Below are positions 1-8,232 of a stretch of DNA of 64,000 nucleotides, piece after piece. The notes beneath the pieces were generated by a model. It was not told the DNA's origin and did no database searches. It saw only the letters and a list, made by a program, of their open reading frames with translations. Numbering within the stretch: position 1 is the first letter of the stretch; each line of letters begins with the position of its first letter. Source of the DNA: Halodesulfovibrio aestuarii (GTDB lineage: Bacteria; Desulfobacterota; Desulfovibrionia; Desulfovibrionales; Desulfovibrionaceae); the NCBI RefSeq assembly GCF_050571805.1, contig NZ_CP192219.1. One strand, given 5' to 3'. Both the position numbers and the translations under genes were made by a program.

Positions 1-330
1 GAAGTTGCGACGGGCTTCAGAAAAAAAGAAGCAATGCAGCAGGGTATGTTTGTAATCGTTTCGGGTGTAGATTTTCGGGAAAATCTCAATACCATCGACA
101 ACGAATGAAATATCGTGAAGTGCTTCACGCTTTTTATTTTTTGAATGAAATTTTTTTGGGAGTGCTGAAGAGCGAATTTTCGACCATTGAGTCTTAAGTT
201 CTTCAATAAATGCGTCAGAAATCTGTGGCGCAACACGCCAGACGTTCGTGTCGTCTGCAATTGCTCTTCCGTTGAAAAGCGCATTTATATTTTTGAGCGT
301 TGTGGCTAATGGAGAGTCTGGTCTACTCAT
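1..330 (-). CDS. Hypothetical protein, partial (C-terminus beyond window)
   Basis: An open frame on the minus strand starts at ATG 330-328 and runs without a stop to base 1, giving at least 110 residues. An AGGTGA ribosome binding site lies about 6 bases upstream of the ATG, which supports the start. The protein begins MSRPDSPLATTLKN, is soluble and mixed-charge, and has a Lys-rich stretch around residues 62-70. I do not recognise a family. The remainder lies outside the window, so length and function cannot be judged. Confidence 0.6.
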   Translation of the reverse strand, partial: MSRPDSPLATTLKNINALFNGRAIADDTNVWRVAPQISDAFIEELKTQWSKIRSSALPKKFHSKNKKREALHDISFVVDGIEIFPKIYTRNDYKHTLLHCFFFSEARRNF

Positions 331-450
331 GTGTGTTCACCTGTTATGTCTGTAATCTATAATGGTTGTGGGGTCATACCACAAACAAGTATGAAAGGGT
401 AGGTTGGCTTTTGTTGATAAAAAACAAGATGTTATTGTGTTTTTGTAAAG

Positions 451-783
451 TTAGCGTATAGGCGGTGTTGTGACGTTGATTAGTATTATGCCTATAACCA
501 TGAGCAGAATTGGTGGAATGATGCGCGGGCTAAGATGCACGTGGAAAAATATGCGATCTACAATGAAGCTGCCTACAATGCCGCCTACCCCCCACAGTGC
601 GTATGCAACTGACAGGTGAAAATATGAAAGGGCAGGTTTGAGCATTAAAAATGCGCAGATTACAAGGACAATAGAAAGAATTCCCCAGCGTTTTAAAGAG
701 AATCCCCGAGAGCGTTTGATGGCCCAGTTAGCTGCAATGTCTAAAACAACTGAGCTGAGAATCCAGAATAGAGCATTAGTCAT
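451..783 (-). CDS. mdtI: SMR family efflux subunit, MdtI-like
   Basis: A 110-residue protein with four predicted membrane helices and the small multidrug resistance fold. The segment LSVAYALWGVGGI matches the MdtI branch of the family; in E. coli, MdtI pairs with MdtJ to export spermidine across the inner membrane. It overlaps the upstream mdtJ-like gene by 8 bases, the usual arrangement for a heteromeric SMR pair. The oddity is in helix 1. The membrane-embedded glutamate that couples proton and substrate in SMR proteins is an aspartate here (VVLDIAAN, where MdtI reads LEIVAN). Substrate is inferred from the family only; a quaternary ammonium exporter is an alternative. Confidence 0.85.
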   Translation of the reverse strand: MTNALFWILSSVVLDIAANWAIKRSRGFSLKRWGILSIVLVICAFLMLKPALSYFHLSVAYALWGVGGIVGSFIVDRIFFHVHLSPRIIPPILLMVIGIILINVTTPPIR

Positions 784-1114
784 TAGAGTGCCTCACTACT
801 TGATGCAGCCATATAAGGCCTGTAAGCACACAGCCAATGCCGATAAGTTTGAGAGGTGGCATTGGCTCATTGAACAACAAAAAACTTGTCATTGCCACTA
901 ACGCCAGTCCGACACCTTCCCAGCATGTGTACGCAATCCCCAGAGGGATACGCAGTACCGCTTTTGATAAGAGGAAATAGGACAGAGCGATAAAGGTGCT
1001 GGTGGCCAATAGGCCGGCTTGCCCGTAGTGAACATCATCAAATGCTTTAAGTGATGTTGTTCCAGCCGTTTCACTGAGAATTGCTGCCAATAAGAATAGC
1101 CAGTATCGAAGCAT
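776..1114 (-). CDS. mdtJ: SMR family efflux subunit, MdtJ-like
   Basis: A 112-residue four-helix membrane protein of the small multidrug resistance family. Helix 1 keeps the conserved glutamate (ILSETAGTTSLK) and helix 3 reads IPLGIAYTCWEGVGL, close to MdtJ. An in-frame start 20 codons further upstream exists, but ATG 1114-1112 follows an AGGAGG site by 6 bases and begins at the usual SMR N-terminus, so it is preferred. It is the first gene of the pair and should dimerise with the MdtI-like partner to export polyamines or cationic drugs. That function is from family knowledge. Confidence 0.85.
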   Translation of the reverse strand: MLRYWLFLLAAILSETAGTTSLKAFDDVHYGQAGLLATSTFIALSYFLLSKAVLRIPLGIAYTCWEGVGLALVAMTSFLLFNEPMPPLKLIGIGCVLTGLIWLHQVVRHSND

Positions 1115-1297
1115 AATTCCTCCTGACGTTTGTGTCTGTGCAGGAATAGCCTTTTTTTTGGGATGATAGTTCATTGAGATAATCCAGAACGATGAGATAT
1201 GAGATGTAGAGGGAGCCGAGGCGTCAACGAGGTATGAAATATCTGTAGGAAGCGACTATTATCCGATGCTTGGCAAAGGTAAATGAAAATAATGCAT

Positions 1298-1329
1298 AAA
1301 AAAGCGCCCTATAAGGTAGAGCGCTTTTT
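1298..1329 (-). terminator. Rho-independent terminator after the DUF151 gene
   Basis: The arms AGCGC at 1303-1307 and GCGCT at 1321-1325 are flanked by A and T runs. On the minus strand the T run immediately follows the hairpin and lies just past the DUF151 stop at 1331. Confidence 0.8.
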
Positions 1330-1330
1330 G

Positions 1331-1915
1331 CTACATTCTATATTTGGTGTCCGGCTGCATTTTTTTTAGCAGGTCAGTAAGAGACTCGTCATCTCTTTTA
1401 GGGTCAGTAACTTGTGCGACACGCCTTGAGTCTTCCAGCGTCTTTTGACTGTCCTGTGCGGAACGCATCATTTGCGCTGCACCGTCTGTTGCTGGATCGT
1501 GTGGCTGCGGGGAATGTCCGGTTGCCGTGTCAGTTGTTTCCAAAACTGTTCTAGACACAAGAATTGGTATTCCTGCGCGCAGGGCAAGTGCCACGGCATC
1601 AGATGGTCTACAGTCTATCCGACTGCGCCTGCCGCCCATATCAACATCTAATTCAGCAAAGTATGTTCCGTTTTCAACGCGAACTATGTCTACCCCAAGT
1701 AGCTGAGCACCTAGTTCCTCTATGCTGTGGAGCATAAGGTCATGTGTCAGGGGGCGTGGAACTTCCACTTGATTCAGGAAGATGGAAATGGCCATTGCCT
1801 CCATTGCACCTATCCAGATATTCAGCATTCTCTCGCCTGCTAGATCTTTCAGAATAAGTATCGGGGCTCGGGTTTTTTTATCAAGCGAAAGTCCGGCGAC
1901 TTCCATTCTTACCAT
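1331..1915 (-). CDS. Bifunctional nuclease family protein (DUF151/BFN)
   Basis: A 194-residue cytoplasmic protein. Residues 1-130 match the DUF151 bifunctional nuclease domain, with the typical N-terminal strand pattern (MEVAGLSLD), PILILKD and the SDAVALALRAGIPI segment. The C-terminal 60 residues are Asp/Ser/Gln-rich, low in complexity and probably disordered. Family members have reported RNase/DNase activity in plants and structural homologs in Thermotoga; the bacterial role is poorly defined. The start codon overlaps the end of miaB (ATGGTAA), so the two are translationally coupled. An AGGAG site inside miaB supports ATG 1915-1913. Confidence 0.85.
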   Translation of the reverse strand: MVRMEVAGLSLDKKTRAPILILKDLAGERMLNIWIGAMEAMAISIFLNQVEVPRPLTHDLMLHSIEELGAQLLGVDIVRVENGTYFAELDVDMGGRRSRIDCRPSDAVALALRAGIPILVSRTVLETTDTATGHSPQPHDPATDGAAQMMRSAQDSQKTLEDSRRVAQVTDPKRDDESLTDLLKKMQPDTKYRM

Positions 1916-3261
1916 GTGTCTCCTGCCTTTTCAGCAATGAGAGAGTGTCTGGTGGCTTTGACGACAGTTACAGGAAGAACTTTTCCTGTAACGTCTTCGC
2001 CTTCTGGCAGTGTAACGATCACCAACTGACCATATATATCCCGACCTTGCCAAGACACGCCCTCTGTTCCGGGATGTCTGCTGACTCCTTCGAAAAGAAT
2101 GTCCAGTTTTTTACCTACCATGGATTGAAGGATACGTTCAGTATTATCAGTCTGCCAGGCTTGATAGCGTGCAAGACGGTCTTGCATTACTTTCTTTTCC
2201 ACTTTCTCCGGAAGCATCTCGGCCTTTGTTCCCGGACGATCAGAGTAGTTGAAAGAAAAACTTTGTGCGTAGTCCACAATCTTTGCAATGCGCATAGTCT
2301 CAAGGAAATCTTCTTCTGTTTCTCCCGGAAAGCCGATGATCATGTCAGTCGTTAATTGGATGTCAGGGCGAACAGCTTTAAGTTTCTCGACAATGGTCAG
2401 GTATTTTTTGATATCGTATTTACGGCCCATTTTTTTCAAAATGGTATCAGAACCGGACTGTAGCGGCAGATGGAGGCGTGGGCAAAGCACATCCAGTTTA
2501 CCAAATGCTTCAATAACTTCATCAGCAATATCTTTAGGGTGTGATGTCACAAAACGTAGACGCTTAAGTCCGTCAAGTTCTGCAATTTTGTACAGCAGCT
2601 CCGTAAAGGAAGTTCCGTCTCCATGGCTGTCTTGTCCGAAGGAGTTTACGTTTTGTCCGAGCAGCGTAATTTCACGAGTGCCGCGGGAAAGTAGATCCTT
2701 ACATTCATCAATAATTGCCTGAGTAGGACGAGATTTCTGGCGCCCTCGGGTGTACGGAACAATGCAGTATGCGCAGAAGTTATCACAGCCGGTCATAATA
2801 TTAACGAAACTGGAAACAGGAGCTTCTGAATCGCTCCAGTTTCCATCGCGATCTGGATACTCTTCGGAAAAATCAAGAAGGCTCATGCGTAAGGATGGGT
2901 CATCAACAAGACGGTCAAGTGCCTGCGGTGCAGAAGAGAGGCCATCTGTGCCAAAAACAAGACGAACTTGCTTGAACCGTTTGAAAAACCCACGGCCAAC
3001 CTGCTGTGCAACACAGCCGCCTACGGCAACAATGACATCCTCGCGGCCTTTGGTCATGACATTGATACGGCCTAAAAGGCTATATACTTTCTGCTCGGGT
3101 TTTTCTCGGACAGAACATGTATTTACGATGAAAACAGAAGCATCTTCCGGATTTTCACATTCCGTAAAGCCTCTGGATGCCAGAGTACGTTTCAGCCAGT
3201 CAGAATCGCTGACGTTCATTTGACAGCCGAAAGTCATTATATGAAATTTACGTTCAATCAT
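1909..3261 (-). CDS. miaB: tRNA-2-methylthio-N6-dimethylallyladenosine synthase
   Basis: A 450-residue radical-SAM methylthiotransferase that adds a methylthio group to i6A37 of tRNAs reading UNN codons. Three regions are visible. An N-terminal UPF0004 domain carries the auxiliary-cluster cysteines (FGCQMN, NTCSVR, GGCVAQ). A radical-SAM domain has the CxxxCxxC motif (CDNFCAYC) near residue 158. A C-terminal TRAM domain lies from about residue 380. Length is normal for the family. The start MIERKFHIMTFGCQMN is standard. It is followed without a gap by the DUF151 gene, so both form one short operon ending at the 1.3 kb terminator. Confidence 0.97.
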   Translation of the reverse strand: MIERKFHIMTFGCQMNVSDSDWLKRTLASRGFTECENPEDASVFIVNTCSVREKPEQKVYSLLGRINVMTKGREDVIVAVGGCVAQQVGRGFFKRFKQVRLVFGTDGLSSAPQALDRLVDDPSLRMSLLDFSEEYPDRDGNWSDSEAPVSSFVNIMTGCDNFCAYCIVPYTRGRQKSRPTQAIIDECKDLLSRGTREITLLGQNVNSFGQDSHGDGTSFTELLYKIAELDGLKRLRFVTSHPKDIADEVIEAFGKLDVLCPRLHLPLQSGSDTILKKMGRKYDIKKYLTIVEKLKAVRPDIQLTTDMIIGFPGETEEDFLETMRIAKIVDYAQSFSFNYSDRPGTKAEMLPEKVEKKVMQDRLARYQAWQTDNTERILQSMVGKKLDILFEGVSRHPGTEGVSWQGRDIYGQLVIVTLPEGEDVTGKVLPVTVVKATRHSLIAEKAGDTW

Positions 3262-3325
3262 AAAAGTATCTCGTTATCGTCCGTGCTTGCAGACGGGCAG
3301 TGTATTATTGAGGAGAGTTGTTGAG

Positions 3326-3547
3326 TTATTCGTCGCGGAATCGTTCCGGTACTGGTTCTCCCGGTGCACGCATTCCGCCAATGGCAAAAAGTGCCATAGG
3401 AATAATCAGACAAAGGATTCCCCAGAAGAAAGGATTACGTCCTTTTTTGTGGGCAAAGATAGCCCCGATAATTCCTGCGACAGACCATATAAGAAACATG
3501 TAGATATATCCGGTATTGGAAAAATCAAGTGCCAGCATATCGTTCAT
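3326..3547 (-). CDS. Small two-helix membrane protein, unknown
   Basis: A 73-residue protein starting at ATG 3547-3545 behind a GGAG site; a longer in-frame reading to 3652 lacks a binding site. There are two predicted membrane helices (around residues 12-30 and 38-55) separated by a basic HKKGRNPFF turn, followed by a short polar tail. The HKKGR-NPFFWG turn is common in small bacterial inner-membrane proteins of unknown function. It lies alone between miaB and the HMA gene. Confidence 0.65.
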   Translation of the reverse strand: MNDMLALDFSNTGYIYMFLIWSVAGIIGAIFAHKKGRNPFFWGILCLIIPMALFAIGGMRAPGEPVPERFRDE

Positions 3548-3746
3548 GAACACTCTCCGTAAAAGGTATCGTTGCCGCGTGAATGCGGTGAGTATCAATA
3601 CGGTATAACAGTTGCGGGTGCAAGTGGAGCCGTTTGTATTTCCTATTGGCATGGTCGGAATTACACGATATACCAGATAGGTATAATTATTTGGTGCTCT
3701 TTATGTTCTGCCGAGTATCACATTCTACAAGTTGGAGAAGAAAATT

Positions 3747-3950
3747 ATGGCAACAATCAAAGTGTCCGGAATGAAAAGTCCTGATTGCGCTGCAACCATA
3801 TCTGAAGTTGTTAAAACTGCTGACGGTGTCGAAGTGGTTAACGTTAATTACGCAACAGGTGAAGTAACTTATGGCCCAACAGAGTGTGTTGATCCTGCAA
3901 TTATCGAAGAAATGATCAAAGAGGCTGGCTACGAACCGGAAGGTAATTAG
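3747..3950 (+). CDS. Heavy-metal-associated (HMA) domain protein with a degenerate metal motif
   Basis: A 67-residue single-domain protein with the ferredoxin-like HMA fold seen in copper chaperones: strand, motif loop, helix (AATISEVVKTADG), strands, and C-terminal IKEAGYEPE. ATG 3747 has GGAG about 9 bases upstream; an in-frame TTG 15 bases earlier would bury that site. The metal loop should read GMxCxxC but is GMKSPDC, so the first cysteine is replaced by serine. Metal binding by two thiolates is therefore unlikely unless the protein dimerises. There is no copper ATPase next door. Role unknown. Confidence 0.8.
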   Translation: MATIKVSGMKSPDCAATISEVVKTADGVEVVNVNYATGEVTYGPTECVDPAIIEEMIKEAGYEPEGN

Positions 3951-4394
3951 TTCGAGCTGCAAGGCAGAAGAGGTCTATGAAGGCGGCTTGAATTTTTTGA
4001 GTGAATCATATGGCTTCTTACTATTGATCACGGTGTGAGAGTTGACACATCTTGTCCATGCCTTTTGCCGTTTCAGAAGTGCGTTTAATGATACGGCTCC
4101 AACATTTTTCTGCGGAGTTGTTGATTCTCATCAACTCATCCCAAGAATATAAAGGCTTAGAAGGATTACCTTCTAAGCCTTTTTTGAGGAATATAAAAAA
4201 ATGCAGAAATCAAATCTGGTGGTTGGAATGCATCGGTTCGGGCAAAAAGAATTCTTTTTGAATGTATTTCTAGCAGTTCAACAAAAGGGCCTTGTTTTTT
4301 GCTGTTTCATACTCCAGAAAAAACTTTTCACCTCGAGAAATGGATGCTTTCATAGAGTGGATTGAGTGTTCAGTGCCCAACCTCTCTGTACGTG
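3951..4394. other. Non-coding stretch between HMA and ferritin-like genes
   Basis: No credible gene is visible. The + strand holds a small hairpin (GTTGAT/ATCAAC, about 4118-4133) followed by the terminator at 4151-4186, consistent with a long 3' untranslated region of the HMA transcript. Frames open here are short, lack binding sites and look random. Confidence 0.5.
4151..4186 (+). terminator. Rho-independent terminator downstream of the HMA gene
   Basis: Arms AAAGGCTTAGAAGG and CCTTCTAAGCCTTT are separated by ATTA and followed by a T run. Confidence 0.85.
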
Positions 4395-4874
4395 CTATAC
4401 CTGTGAATACATGGATTGAAGTTTGATGAGATGGCGTTTTTCCTCCTGAATACATTCGCGAATAGCTTCTTTTTCGGAATCCGGAACAAAGTCTTCCATC
4501 TCAATAAAAAACAGCAGGGTGTCCTTTTCAAAGCTCATGGCCATTCGTATGGCCTCTTTTTCATCTTCCATTATGGCCACTCTTTTTTCCACAGCCTCGT
4601 CGGAGAAAAGGGCATGTGATTCGATCAGTCCTTGGATGTACGCACCGAATTCTTCGCTTGTGGCCCATGCTGGTAACTCGATTTGACCGAGCCGATCTGT
4701 GAGAGCCTGAAAGATTCCCTGATGTCTAGTTTCTTCAATAGCCAGATAGTGGAATAGTTCACGTGTTTTTTGGGTCTTGGCGGCCTCTTCCAGACGCAGA
4801 TAAAATTCTCGGCCTTTTTTTTCTATTTCTACTGCAATCTTGGCTATTTCGTTAGCTCGGAAAAAACTTGCCAT
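4395..4874 (-). CDS. Ferritin-like/rubrerythrin-type diiron protein
   Basis: A 159-residue all-helical protein. Helix 1 carries EIEKKGREFYLRLEEAA and helix 2 EETRH. A later helix has EKDTLLFFIEMED, and the last has EEKRH. These Glu and ExxH patterns are the four-helix diiron site of the rubrerythrin/ferritin-like family (COG1633). There is no rubredoxin-type CxxC domain at the C-terminus, so it is a stand-alone diiron domain. In anaerobes such proteins reduce peroxide or handle iron; which applies here cannot be read from sequence. A GGAGATATC site precedes the ATG. Monocistronic. Confidence 0.85.
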   Translation of the reverse strand: MASFFRANEIAKIAVEIEKKGREFYLRLEEAAKTQKTRELFHYLAIEETRHQGIFQALTDRLGQIELPAWATSEEFGAYIQGLIESHALFSDEAVEKRVAIMEDEKEAIRMAMSFEKDTLLFFIEMEDFVPDSEKEAIRECIQEEKRHLIKLQSMYSQV

Positions 4875-5325
4875 GATATCTCCTTGTCTTGGTTGTTGCG
4901 TGATACGTTCCGGACATCGTCTCTGGTGCCGTCCGGCACGTAGTATATGATGATTTGTTGAGATCTATTTTAATTGTGTACAGGAAAAGACCAAATCGTC
5001 AATGCATACGTACTTTGTATCAAAGTTGCACCTTCTATCTCTATCCTGTGTGGTTAGGATGTTGTCTTCTTTGAAGTCCAACCTACCAGATTTTACAGGG
5101 GGATTTGGATGAGAGGTACCATAACGAGACGAAATGTTGAAAGGTAGCCTTTTTTTGTAGATGGTGCTTCTACGCGTATACTATAACAAAACGGGTTGCG
5201 CCTATCTAGTCGCAACCCGAGAAAAACAGAAGGGAAGTCGCAGCGAATATTCGTGGTGGCTATTTTAACAGCTCACCACAACTGCTGGGAACATAAAAAG
5301 CTCCACAAACTCTATTGAGCAGAAT
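4875..5325. other. Intergenic region upstream of the ferritin-like gene
   Basis: No gene is seen in 450 bases. It contains an inverted repeat CCGGAC/GTCCGG (about 4912-4937, 15-base loop) about 40 bases upstream of the ferritin-like gene, a possible operator or leader hairpin, and the kinase terminator at 5188-5219. Confidence 0.4.
5188..5219 (-). terminator. Terminator downstream of the PfkB kinase gene
   Basis: A nine-base-pair stem, CGGGTTGCG/CGCAACCCG, with a 10-base loop. The minus strand continues into TTTTG. Confidence 0.7.
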
Positions 5326-6252
5326 TTAGGCTTTGAAAGCTTCAGCGTAACGTGCGTCGAATTCTTCTTGAGTAAAGGAATGTTCGCGGGTGCCATAGTG
5401 TTCTACACAAAAGCTTGCGCTTACTGCACCAAGCTTGGCGGCTTCTTCTACTGATTTACCGTTGATAATTCCTTTGATGAGTCCTGCACGGAATGCATCA
5501 CCACAGCCTGTCGGGTCTACAACATCTTTTGGCTTTGCAATGCCAACCTCTACAGGGCTGCCATTATCAATACGGGAGCCGTTTTCTGCGAGTGTTGTGA
5601 TAATGTAATCACATTTTTCCAGAAGTTGTTCTTTTGATAGGCCGGTAGCATTTTTAATGAGTTCAAGCTCGTAGTCGTTAGAAACGAGCATGTGAGCACC
5701 TTCAATGCATTCAAGCAGTTCTTCACCGGAGAATATTGTAATTTGCTGACCTGGATCAAAAATGTAGCGGATGCCGTTTTCTCGAAAATACTTAGGCAGA
5801 TTCATCATGTCATCTTTGTTGCCCGGTGCAATGATTGCAATGTCATTTTCTTTGGATATGGTCGGGAATTCATAGTTACATGGATGAATCATCGCGCCCG
5901 GATGGAATCCCGTGATTTGGTTGTCGCTCTGGTCTGTTGTGATATGGCAATTGGCGGTGAAAAGATCATCAACAACACGGATTCCATCAAGTGAAATACT
6001 CTGTTTTTCCAAAACTTCTTTGTAGCGGTCAAAATCTTTACCAACAGTGGACAGAATGGTTGGTTTTTCGCCGAGCAGTGCGAGAGAGTGAGCAATGTTT
6101 CCTGCGGTACCGCCAAGTTTTTCCTCAAGACGTTCGATAAAGAAACATACGTTGAGCATGTGGATTTTGTCAGGGAGGATGTGGTCAGCAAATTTTCCGT
6201 CGAAGTTCATAATGCGGTCATAAGCGAGAGAGCCGAATACATAAATGGCCAT
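5326..6252 (-). CDS. PfkB family carbohydrate/nucleoside kinase (adenosine kinase-like)
   Basis: A 308-residue ribokinase-fold kinase. The start MAIYVFGSLAYDRI at 6252 has AGGAG about 9 bases upstream; the longer in-frame reading would overlap cutA. Family marks are the N-terminal GS-AYD strand, the GGTAGNIAHSLALLG substrate loop near residue 50, and the C-terminal signature DPTGCGDAFRAG, with the catalytic base Asp in GCGD. The DPTGCGD form and the N-terminus resemble bacterial adenosine kinase-like members, but sugar kinases share the same motifs, so the substrate is uncertain. It lies 13 bases downstream of cutA on the same strand. Confidence 0.85.
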   Translation of the reverse strand: MAIYVFGSLAYDRIMNFDGKFADHILPDKIHMLNVCFFIERLEEKLGGTAGNIAHSLALLGEKPTILSTVGKDFDRYKEVLEKQSISLDGIRVVDDLFTANCHITTDQSDNQITGFHPGAMIHPCNYEFPTISKENDIAIIAPGNKDDMMNLPKYFRENGIRYIFDPGQQITIFSGEELLECIEGAHMLVSNDYELELIKNATGLSKEQLLEKCDYIITTLAENGSRIDNGSPVEVGIAKPKDVVDPTGCGDAFRAGLIKGIINGKSVEEAAKLGAVSASFCVEHYGTREHSFTQEEFDARYAEAFKA

Positions 6253-6265
6253 TGAACTAATGCTC

Positions 6266-6577
6266 CTAGCAGGTTTCGTGTTCAATCCAGGACAAAAAGT
6301 CAGGGTTTCCGCCTGTGATTGGTAAAGATACTATACAGGGTACATCGTAGCTATGCAGTTTTTGCGCAGTTTGTGTAAGTGCGGTGACCTTGGCTTCTGA
6401 TGTTTTTGCAATCAAGACAACTTCATGTGCAGATTGCACTTCATTTTCCCATTTGTAGATCGATTCTACGCCGGGAATAATATTGATACATGCGGCAAGG
6501 TTTTGTGAAACAAGCTCCTTACCGATAGACCGTGCTTCTTCAGGAGTTGAAACCGTCATATACACGAGAAAAGACAT
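6266..6577 (-). CDS. cutA: Divalent-cation tolerance protein CutA
   Basis: A 103-residue CutA1-type trimeric ferredoxin-like protein. Typical segments are VYMTVSTPEEARSIG, LAACINIIPGVESIYKWEN and the C-terminal GNPDFLSWIEHE. CutA1 was linked to copper tolerance in E. coli but its biochemical role remains unclear. ATG 6577-6575 follows GGAG; a 57-codon upstream extension has no family support and is discarded. The gene is divergent from nth and co-directional with the PfkB kinase. Confidence 0.92.
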   Translation of the reverse strand: MSFLVYMTVSTPEEARSIGKELVSQNLAACINIIPGVESIYKWENEVQSAHEVVLIAKTSEAKVTALTQTAQKLHSYDVPCIVSLPITGGNPDFLSWIEHETC

Positions 6578-6842
6578 GGCATCTCCATTTTGTTGAAGTG
6601 CAGTTAACAACAAAAGGACAGTACAAAAAGTTAAGAGTGAGAGCAATTGTTCAACGTGTGTCAGTAGAAAAAGTATGAGCAGCGGTTGAAGGTAGCTTTT
6701 GCATGTTTTCATGACATTGAAACTTGCCAAAGCGTGTTTCTGCTGCAAAACTGCATGGAATTATAAGGTTTGTTTAAAAAAGTATTTTTTTAGATTGTTA
6801 ATAGAAAATACGTGGCATGCCATGGGGTTGTCTGGAGAAAAA

Positions 6843-7481
6843 ATGCGTAAGAAAGAACGGGCGCTGGAAATGTTAGCGCGATTACATAAGCGATATCCAA
6901 TAAAATCGACTCATTTACATTTTTCAACAGTATGGGAGCTTTTTGTAGCCACAGTGCTTTCAGCTCAGTGCACTGATGAGCGTGTGAATAAGGTTACGCC
7001 TGTGTTGTTTGACCGTTGGCCTACACCCTACGAACTGGCAGAGGCTGATGTTCAAGATGTGGAAGAGGTTGTACGCTCTACAGGATTTTACCGTAATAAA
7101 GCAAAAAATATCGTGGCGGCTGCAAAGCGCGTTGTGGAAGTTTATGGTGGGGAAATTCCAAAAACTTCGAAAGAGGTCATCACTCTTGCTGGTGCTGCAC
7201 GTAAAACCGCAAATGTTGTGCTTTGGAATGGGTACGGTATAAATGAAGGTATAGCGATTGATACTCATGTGAAACGCATAGTATTTCGCCTTGGACTGAC
7301 AAAGGCGACTAATCCGACCATTGTTGAAAAAGATTTGTTACCGTTATTCCCAAAAGATGAGTGGGGTTTTGTAAACCATATGCTGGTTTCGTTTGGGCGT
7401 GATGTCTGTATAGCCCGTAGTCCACAGTGCGATCTCTGCGAGATGGAAGAGTTTTGTCCTAAGAATGGAGTGAAAAAGTAG
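6843..7481 (+). CDS. nth: Endonuclease III (DNA glycosylase/AP lyase)
   Basis: A 212-residue HhH-GPD glycosylase that removes oxidised pyrimidines and cleaves the abasic site. ATG 6843 follows GGAG by 5 bases and gives the same length as E. coli Nth. The catalytic lysine sits in ARKTANVVL and the catalytic aspartate in IAIDTHV. The C-terminal [4Fe-4S] motif C-x6-C-x2-C-x5-C is intact (CIARSPQCDLCEMEEFC). The helix-hairpin-helix loop, normally LPGVGRK, is LAGAARK, so its proline and second glycine are lost. The gene is divergent from cutA and no operon partner is evident. Confidence 0.95.
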   Translation: MRKKERALEMLARLHKRYPIKSTHLHFSTVWELFVATVLSAQCTDERVNKVTPVLFDRWPTPYELAEADVQDVEEVVRSTGFYRNKAKNIVAAAKRVVEVYGGEIPKTSKEVITLAGAARKTANVVLWNGYGINEGIAIDTHVKRIVFRLGLTKATNPTIVEKDLLPLFPKDEWGFVNHMLVSFGRDVCIARSPQCDLCEMEEFCPKNGVKK

Positions 7482-7584
7482 CCATTAAATTTTTACTAGC
7501 ATATGTGTGGTGATAAAATATATATTTACTCCCTTTTTGGTATGGAATTGTCTAATTAATATACTAATAATATTCATTTTATGT

Positions 7585-7610
7585 TAAAGTTTTATTGATT
7601 ACGACGATAA
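7585..7610 (+). promoter_or_regulatory. Sigma-28 (FliA)-like promoter
   Basis: TAAAGTTT at 7585-7592 and GACGATAA at 7603-7610 differ from the motility sigma consensus TAAAGTTT/GCCGATAA by one base in the -10 and one base of spacing (10 rather than 11 between the boxes). It lies about 55 bases before the start codon of the unknown gene at 7666. Confidence 0.4.
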
Positions 7611-7665
7611 GTAGTTATAGTGCATCCATTATATGCGTTTTAAATTTATAAGAAAGGCCGTCAGT

Positions 7666-8196
7666 ATGTCGTTAGTAAACTCTTTGTTAAACAAACCGGT
7701 GGACATGGCACAATTACAAAAAACCGCGCAGACTACTATGCAAAAAAAGTCTGCCAGTGGTAGCGTGGTTTCAAATTTGTTTGTTGATCAGCAGACGGAT
7801 CATTCTGAGTATCTTCAAGCACGACGTGAATCTATGGTGGCAGTTGACTCGTTGCTTGCGAGCAAAAAAGGGGCATTGACCTCACTTATAGGTACGCAAG
7901 TTCTTGCTACGGATCCAAATTCTCCAGATGGGAAAGCAAGCAGTGCCACTCTCAGAAATCGAGTTAATGCCATGTATACAAATCGGAAAAATAAAAAGAT
8001 CCATAAAAATAATGACGCGTCAGTTGAAAAAAGAAATAAAGCTGAAGCAGTTCAAGACGCAGTTGAGGCTGCATTAGAAACTATTTCTGAAGCTGTGTCA
8101 GCCACATCAACACCTTCAGTTCCTTCAGTGCCTGTGAGTGAACCCGTTGCAGTAAAAGCACAGAGTGCGCCAGTTAAAATTTCTATCCGGGTCTAA
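7666..8196 (+). CDS. Hypothetical protein with Ala/Ser/Pro/Val-rich tail
   Basis: A 176-residue soluble protein of unknown family. ATG 7666 is preferred over ATG 7633 because AAGG lies 8 bases before it. It begins MSLVNSLLNKPVDMAQLQ, has a helical middle (about residues 40-110) with many Lys/Asn, and ends in a Ser/Pro/Val/Ala-rich stretch of low complexity and KISIRV. No signal peptide or membrane segment. It is monocistronic: a sigma-28-like promoter precedes it and a strong terminator follows at 8233. If that promoter is real, a link to motility is possible, but nothing in the protein itself shows it. Confidence 0.7.
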   Translation: MSLVNSLLNKPVDMAQLQKTAQTTMQKKSASGSVVSNLFVDQQTDHSEYLQARRESMVAVDSLLASKKGALTSLIGTQVLATDPNSPDGKASSATLRNRVNAMYTNRKNKKIHKNNDASVEKRNKAEAVQDAVEAALETISEAVSATSTPSVPSVPVSEPVAVKAQSAPVKISIRV

Positions 8197-8232
8197 TTTG
8201 TGTTGTAGGTTGTCTGAAAGATCCGGTATATG

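Noticed and set aside
4042..4186. Small RNA from TTGACA at 4042 to the terminator at 4186
   Set aside because: No -10 box occurs 16-18 bases after TTGACA. The region is better read as the 3' end of the HMA transcript.
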